NCBI GenBank assembly: GCA_964600785.1
Contig: CAZRKH010000127.1
Coordinates: forward strand, 8,530-72,529
Reading direction: 5' to 3'
Source of the DNA: M30B53 sp964600785
GTDB lineage: Bacteria > Planctomycetota > Planctomycetia > Pirellulales > UBA1268
DNA length: 64,000 nt
The notes under the pieces were generated by a model. That model saw only the letters and a program-made list of their open reading frames with translations, was not told the DNA's origin and made no database searches. Position numbers and translations under genes: made by a program. This document shows positions 62,561-64,000 of the stretch, in pieces. Position 1 is the stretch's first letter; each line of letters begins with the position of its first letter.

Positions 62561-63670
62561 ATGGCGGTTCCAGTCGGGCAGATGTGGGCGGTGGTGCGGC
62601 ATGTGCTGCGACAGCGGCTCGGCGGTCGAACCCGCTACCCGCTGGTGTTGATGCTCGAGCCGCTCTTCCGCTGCAACCTCGCCTGTGGTGGCTGCGGCAA
62701 GATTCAGCATCCGTCGGAAATTCTCCGCCGGCATCTTTCTGTGGAGGACTGCCTGAAGGCGGTTGATGAGTGCGGTGCGCCGCTCGTCTCGATTCCGGGC
62801 GGAGAGCCGCTGTTGCACCCTGAAATCGTGGAGATCGTGGAGGGGATTGTGGCCCGCCGCCGCTATCTGTACCTCTGCACCAACGCGATCAAACTCGAGG
62901 AGATGCTGCCCCGCTTTTCGCCCTCGCGGTACCTCGCCTTCTCGGTACACCTCGACGGCCCGCGGGAGATCCACGACCAGGCCGTCTGCCGGGAGGGCAT
63001 CTACGATGTCGCGGTACGGGCGATCCGCGCGGCCCGCGATGCCGGCTTTCGCGTGACGACCAACTCCACTCTCTTTGCCGACGCCGAGCCGGCAGCCTAC
63101 CGTCGCTTCTTCGACGAAGTGATGGCCCTCGGCGTGGAAGGAATGATGGTCTCGCCCGGATATTCCTACGCCAAGGCTCCCGACCAGCAGCATTTCCTTG
63201 CCCGCGAGGATGCCGAGGGACTCTTTGCCCGCATCCTGGGCCGGGCCAAGTCCTCCTGGAAGTTCAACCAGTCGCCGGTGTTTTTGGAGTTCCTCAAGGG
63301 TCGCTGGGACCTCGAGTGTCGTCCCTGGGGCACGCCCACCTTCAATCTCTTCGGCTGGCAGCGGCCCTGTTACCTGCTCGACGAGGGCTACGCGTCGTCG
63401 TTTCGCGAACTGATGGAAGAGACCGACTGGGATGCCTACGGCCGGGCCAGTGGCAATCCCAAGTGTGCCGACTGCATGGTCCACTGCGGCTACGAGCCGG
63501 CGGCGGTGGAGGCTTCGTTCGGTTCACTCGGTGGCATGCTCGCCACCGCCCGGCTGATGCTTTTTGGAAGCCGGGAAGACTTTGGCAAGGAGTCGAAGCC
63601 CGCGAACCGCCCCGCCGAGTCGTCGACGCCGCCGTTGGCGACCGATCCGCTGCTGCCGATTCTCGACTGA
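62561..63670 (+). CDS. hpnH: Hopanoid biosynthesis radical SAM protein HpnH
   Basis: Joins an adenosyl group to hopene, the first step of extended hopanoids. The 369-aa protein shows the cluster motif FRCNLACGGCGKIQHP, GGEPLLHPEI, and C-terminal CRPWGTPTFN with a Cys-rich NPKCADCMVHCGYE. The start ATG directly follows the shc stop. Tandem occurrence with shc supports the assignment. It has a short Ser/Pro-rich tail after EDFGKESK. Confidence 0.94.
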   Translation: MAVPVGQMWAVVRHVLRQRLGGRTRYPLVLMLEPLFRCNLACGGCGKIQHPSEILRRHLSVEDCLKAVDECGAPLVSIPGGEPLLHPEIVEIVEGIVARRRYLYLCTNAIKLEEMLPRFSPSRYLAFSVHLDGPREIHDQAVCREGIYDVAVRAIRAARDAGFRVTTNSTLFADAEPAAYRRFFDEVMALGVEGMMVSPGYSYAKAPDQQHFLAREDAEGLFARILGRAKSSWKFNQSPVFLEFLKGRWDLECRPWGTPTFNLFGWQRPCYLLDEGYASSFRELMEETDWDAYGRASGNPKCADCMVHCGYEPAAVEASFGSLGGMLATARLMLFGSREDFGKESKPANRPAESSTPPLATDPLLPILD

Positions 63671-64000
63671 CGCAGCCGGGCCAGCGGGGTTTTGCGAGGG
63701 GGGAGCCCGGGCTGGTCTGTCGCGCCGAGCGGGCCATCGTGGCCCGGCGGCTTGCGGTACAGCCGGCTTCCTGCCGGCTGGGGCGGTTGCAGCGCTGGTC
63801 TTTCGCGCCGAGCGGGCCATCCTGGCCCGGCGGCTTGCGGTACAGCCGGCTTCCTGCCGGCTGGGCCGGGTGCAGCGCTGGGCTTTCGCGCCGAGCGGGG
63901 CATCCTGGCCCCGCGGGCTTCGGTGCGGCCGGCCCCCCGCCCGCCGGGGCCGCAGTGATCGTCGACTGCATCCTCGGCACCGGGGCTGCCGGCAGCCCGC
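63671..64000. repeat. Right-edge noncoding region with 83-bp tandem repeats
   Basis: Two full copies and one partial copy of an 83-base unit, beginning at 63711, 63794 and 63877. Each unit has two inverted repeats: GGGCCAT with ATGGCCC-like arms, and AGCCGGC/GCCGGCT around TTCCT. The third copy diverges and fades near 63940. Open frames on both strands here simply follow the repeat and are not genes. The end of the window cuts the next region. Confidence 0.75.

Noticed and set aside
63671..64000. Possible CRISPR array in the repeated right edge
   Set aside because: The 83-base units are adjacent without unique spacers, and no cas gene is near.

Overview
The window is about 64 kb of very GC-rich bacterial chromosome, almost fully coding on both strands. 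Its gene content points to the phylum Planctomycetota, probably Pirellulales-like. The signs are a PEP-CTERM protein, an ExbB/ExbD pair followed by a prenyltransferase-repeat protein, a response regulator with an excisionase-type N-terminal domain, an atpE with a signal-like N-terminus, many GTG starts and a hopanoid locus. I cannot name a genus from sequence alone. No rRNA, IS element, prophage or CRISPR array is visible.

Region by region. 1-9.3 kb (+): an NtrC-type sigma-54 activator, endonuclease-type mutL, a fused aroD-aroE gene, aroK, a prepilin peptidase, an OmpA-like lipoprotein, hisH and cysE. 9.3-17.4 kb (-): a complete F1Fo ATP synthase operon, transcribed atpZ-like, atpI-like, atpB-E-F-H-A-G-D-C. 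17.5-22.8 kb: a response regulator/adenylate cyclase, tRNA-Gln, a divergent FHA-GAF-PP2C phosphatase, a PAS histidine kinase and a BON protein. 22.9-26.5 kb: uvrB, comEA and divergent nadC. 26.5-29.3 kb: a less GC-rich stretch with a PEP-CTERM protein and an outer-membrane barrel, then rpsU. 29.6-31.9 kb: a MscS channel with a cyclic-nucleotide-binding domain, translationally coupled to a cyclic-nucleotide phosphodiesterase. 31.9-34.0 kb (-): typA (bipA) behind tRNA-Ile and tRNA-Ala. 34.2-41.9 kb: envelope proteins (TlpA-like, BON, lipoprotein, ExbB, ExbD, prenyltransferase-repeat protein). 42.0-44.2 kb: two TatA-type genes, tRNA-Val, an RRM RNA-binding protein, rpsR and a thioesterase. 44.2-50.8 kb: an ABC transporter of the MacB/Lol type, a heptosyltransferase and an internally duplicated membrane protein. 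50.8-52.8 kb: queE and queC divergent from queF. 52.9-57.9 kb: a sugar isomerase-like protein, a HemN-like radical SAM enzyme, a DUF116-prenyl synthase fusion and a chorismate-lyase-like protein. 58.0-63.7 kb: a consensus promoter with a possible small RNA, a two-component pair, squalene-hopene cyclase and hpnH. The right edge carries an 83-bp tandem repeat.

The parts most worth a second look are: (i) a cAMP module, with a cyclase and a stretch-gated channel carrying a cNMP domain and coupled to its own phosphodiesterase; (ii) the isoprenoid/aromatic/hopanoid locus at 54-63.7 kb, which includes an unusual DUF116-prenyl synthase fusion; (iii) a typA whose P-loop lysine is replaced by asparagine; (iv) a candidate small RNA at 58.04-58.19 kb; and (v) a short dispersed element that in two copies sits at exactly the same distance after a stop codon.
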